From an uncultured Senegalimassilia sp. (GTDB taxonomy: Bacteria > Actinomycetota > Coriobacteriia > Coriobacteriales > Eggerthellaceae), in assembly GCA_937925385.1 (NCBI GenBank), contig CALEWN010000324.1, positions 1 through 7,616 of the forward strand: a DNA stretch of 7,616 nucleotides, written 5' to 3'. Position 1 is the first letter of the stretch, and each line of letters starts with the position of its first letter. The translations under genes and the position numbers were made by a program. This document shows, piece by piece, positions 6,081-7,616 of the stretch. The notes under the pieces were generated by a model. It did no database searches. It saw only the letters and a list, made by a program, of their open reading frames with translations, and had not been told where the DNA came from.

Positions 6081-7286
6081 ATGAGCATGAACACCATCCC
6101 CGAAGCGCTCGACGAACTGCGCGCCGGCCACGTCATCATCGTGGTGGATGACCCCGACCGCGAGAACGAAGGCGACATGATCTGCGCCGCCGAGTTCGCC
6201 ACCCAGGCCAACGTCAACCTCATGGCCAGCGTGGCCAAGGGCCTCATCTGCATGCCGATGAGCCGCGATCTGGCGCACAAGCTCAGCCTTGAGCAGATGG
6301 TCTCCGAGAACACCGACAACCACGAGACCGCCTTCACCGTCAGCATCGACCATGTGAGCACCACCACGGGCATCTCGGCGGCCGAGCGCTCCATCACCGC
6401 GCTCAAGTGCGTGGACGACGACGCCAAGCCCGGCGACTTCCGCCGCCCCGGCCATATGTTCCCCCTGGTTGCCAAGCCCGGCGGCGTGCTCGAGCGCAAC
6501 GGCCACACCGAGGCCACCGTCGATCTCATGCGCCATGCGGGCATGAAGCAGTGCGGCCTGTGCTGCGAGATCATGCGGGAGGACGGCACCATGATGCGCA
6601 CGAGCGAGCTGCTCGAGCTGGCGCGCGAGCACAACCTGGTGATCGTGTCCATCAAGCAGCTTCAGGACTGGTGCCGCATGCACGACAACCACATGCACGA
6701 GCAGGCAAGCGTGCAGCTGCCCTGCGAGTACGGCACGTTCCAGGCGCACGGCTTCGTGAACGACATCACGGGCGAGGAGCACGTGGCGCTTGTGAAGGGC
6801 GATCTAGGCGACGGGCGCGACGTGCTGTGCCGCGTTCACTCCGAATGCCTGACCGGCGACGTGTTCGGCTCGAAGCGCTGCGACTGCGGCGAGCAGCTGC
6901 ATGCCGCCCTTGCCGCCATCGAGGCCGAGGGGCGCGGTGTGCTGCTGTACATGCGTCAGGAAGGCCGCGGCATCGGGCTGATGAACAAGCTGCGCGCCTA
7001 CGAGCTGCAGGAGCAGGGTATGGACACCGTGGAGGCCAACGAGGCGCTCGGGTTCGCCCCCGACCTGCGCGAATACTGGAGCGGCGCGCAGATCCTGCGC
7101 AACCTGGGCTGCAAGTCGCTGCGCCTGCTCACCAACAACCCCGATAAGGTGTACGGCCTTTCCGGCTTCAGCCTGGAGATCTCCGAGCGCGTGCCCATCG
7201 AGATCGCGCCCCAGGAGCACGACCGCCGCTACCTGCAGACCAAGGCGCACCGCATGGGGCATCTGCTCGAGCACGTGGAAGACTAG
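6081..7286 (+). CDS. ribBA: Bifunctional 3,4-dihydroxy-2-butanone 4-phosphate synthase / GTP cyclohydrolase II
   Basis: This 401-residue fusion starts both branches of riboflavin synthesis. The N-terminal domain (about 1-200) forms 3,4-dihydroxy-2-butanone 4-phosphate from ribulose 5-phosphate. It shows [11 protein letters not shown] (23-33), [11 protein letters not shown] (94-104), RRPGHMFPL (121-129) and [10 protein letters not shown] (141-150), with the acidic loop and conserved His intact. The C-terminal domain (about 208-400) opens the ring of GTP and releases formate. It has zinc ligands Cys256, Cys267 and Cys269 in [18 protein letters not shown], then [36 protein letters not shown] and a C-terminal KAHRMGHLL. 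Both active sites look complete, so it should be fully bifunctional. ATG at 6081 has AAAGGA eight bases upstream; a second ATG two codons later is possible. Gaps of 55 bp before and 54 bp after suggest co-transcription with ribE and ribH. Confidence 0.97.
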   Translation: MSMNTIPEALDELRAGHVIIVVDDPDRENEGDMICAAEFATQANVNLMASVAKGLICMPMSRDLAHKLSLEQMVSENTDNHETAFTVSIDHVSTTTGISAAERSITALKCVDDDAKPGDFRRPGHMFPLVAKPGGVLERNGHTEATVDLMRHAGMKQCGLCCEIMREDGTMMRTSELLELAREHNLVIVSIKQLQDWCRMHDNHMHEQASVQLPCEYGTFQAHGFVNDITGEEHVALVKGDLGDGRDVLCRVHSECLTGDVFGSKRCDCGEQLHAALAAIEAEGRGVLLYMRQEGRGIGLMNKLRAYELQEQGMDTVEANEALGFAPDLREYWSGAQILRNLGCKSLRLLTNNPDKVYGLSGFSLEISERVPIEIAPQEHDRRYLQTKAHRMGHLLEHVED

Positions 7287-7340
7287 CCGATCCGTACCGT
7301 TAAGCGTTGCACATAGTTCGTACAACAGAAAGGAGCCATC

Positions 7341-7616
7341 ATGGCCGTCAACATCATCGAAGGCAAGGTGATCAACGAGGGTATGAAGGTGGGCATCGTG
7401 TGCGCCCGCTTCAACGAGTTCATCACGTCGAAGCTGCTCGGCGGCGCGCTTGACGCGCTGCGCCGTCACGATGTGCCGGAAGAGGCTGTCACCGTGGCAT
7501 GGGTCCCCGGCGCCTTCGAGATCCCCGTGGTGGCCCAGCGCATGGCGCAAAGCGACAAGTTCGATGCCGTCATCTGCCTGGGAGCTGTAATAAGAGGAAG
7601 CACGACTCACTATGAT
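7341..7616 (+). CDS. ribH: 6,7-dimethyl-8-ribityllumazine synthase, 5' part
   Basis: The first 92 codons of ribH are present; the window ends inside the gene (the family is about 155 residues). The enzyme condenses 5-amino-6-ribitylamino-uracil with dihydroxybutanone phosphate to dimethylribityllumazine, the substrate of RibE, and usually forms large hollow shells. Seen here are the substrate-binding ARFNEFIT (22-29), [10 protein letters not shown] (54-63) and [12 protein letters not shown] (81-92), where His90 corresponds to the catalytic histidine of the family. AGAAAGGAG ends six bases before the ATG. It is the last of the four classic rib genes; whether anything follows in the operon cannot be seen. 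Confidence 0.96.
   Translation, partial: MAVNIIEGKVINEGMKVGIVCARFNEFITSKLLGGALDALRRHDVPEEAVTVAWVPGAFEIPVVAQRMAQSDKFDAVICLGAVIRGSTTHYD

Noticed and set aside
5126..6655. A 509-codon open frame on the minus strand across ribD, ribE and ribBA
   Set aside because: It mirrors three well-supported genes, has low-complexity composition and no recognisable motif. Long antisense frames are expected in G+C-rich coding DNA.
1..7616. CRISPR array, tRNA/rRNA genes, insertion sequence or phage genes
   Set aside because: I found no regularly spaced repeats, cloverleaf-like sequence, transposase motif or flanking inverted repeats with a target duplication.

Overview
This window looks like chromosomal DNA of a high-GC Gram-positive bacterium. 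The firm evidence is a Bacillus-type riboflavin operon (order ribD-ribE-ribBA-ribH) behind an FMN riboswitch, strong G+C bias in most genes (46 of 60 bases at 4081-4140), and AGGAGG-like ribosome binding sites. A gut-type Coriobacteriia (Eggerthellaceae-like) host is my best guess from overall protein style and gene mix. That placement is inference and cannot be proven here.

Layout. (1) 1-457, plus strand: the sensor half of a DeoR-family sugar regulator, in AT-richer DNA. It has lost its DNA-binding half and has an in-frame TAG at 5-7, so it is probably a pseudogene. (2) 461-490: a hairpin between two convergent genes. (3) 492-1871, minus strand: an intact AGCS-family sodium:alanine/glycine symporter. 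(4) 1872-2130: a divergent promoter region with a perfect TTGTGC/GCACAA dyad and an unusual density of TTGTG pentamers. (5) 2131-3471, plus strand: a HemW/HemN-like radical SAM protein, followed by two terminators in tandem. (6) 3605-3966: promoter, FMN riboswitch aptamer and a riboswitch-controlled intrinsic terminator. (7) 4011-7616, plus strand: ribD, ribE (19 bp overlap with ribD), ribBA, and the first 92 codons of ribH, cut by the window end.

How the genes work together. RibBA makes both riboflavin precursors, from GTP and from ribulose 5-phosphate. RibD deaminates and reduces the GTP-derived pyrimidine. RibH condenses the two branches to dimethylribityllumazine, and RibE converts that to riboflavin. 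FMN, made from riboflavin elsewhere, should bind the leader RNA and favour the terminator at 3936-3966, closing a feedback loop. The symporter and the radical SAM gene have their own transcription signals and no visible functional link to riboflavin synthesis.

I found no CRISPR array, tRNA, rRNA, insertion sequence or clearly novel multi-gene system. The points most worth a second look are the broken DeoR remnant with its composition change, the TTGTG-rich divergent promoter region, the HemW-like protein with an altered HNxxYW-type motif and a CxxC tail, and the possible switching helices in the riboswitch expression platform.
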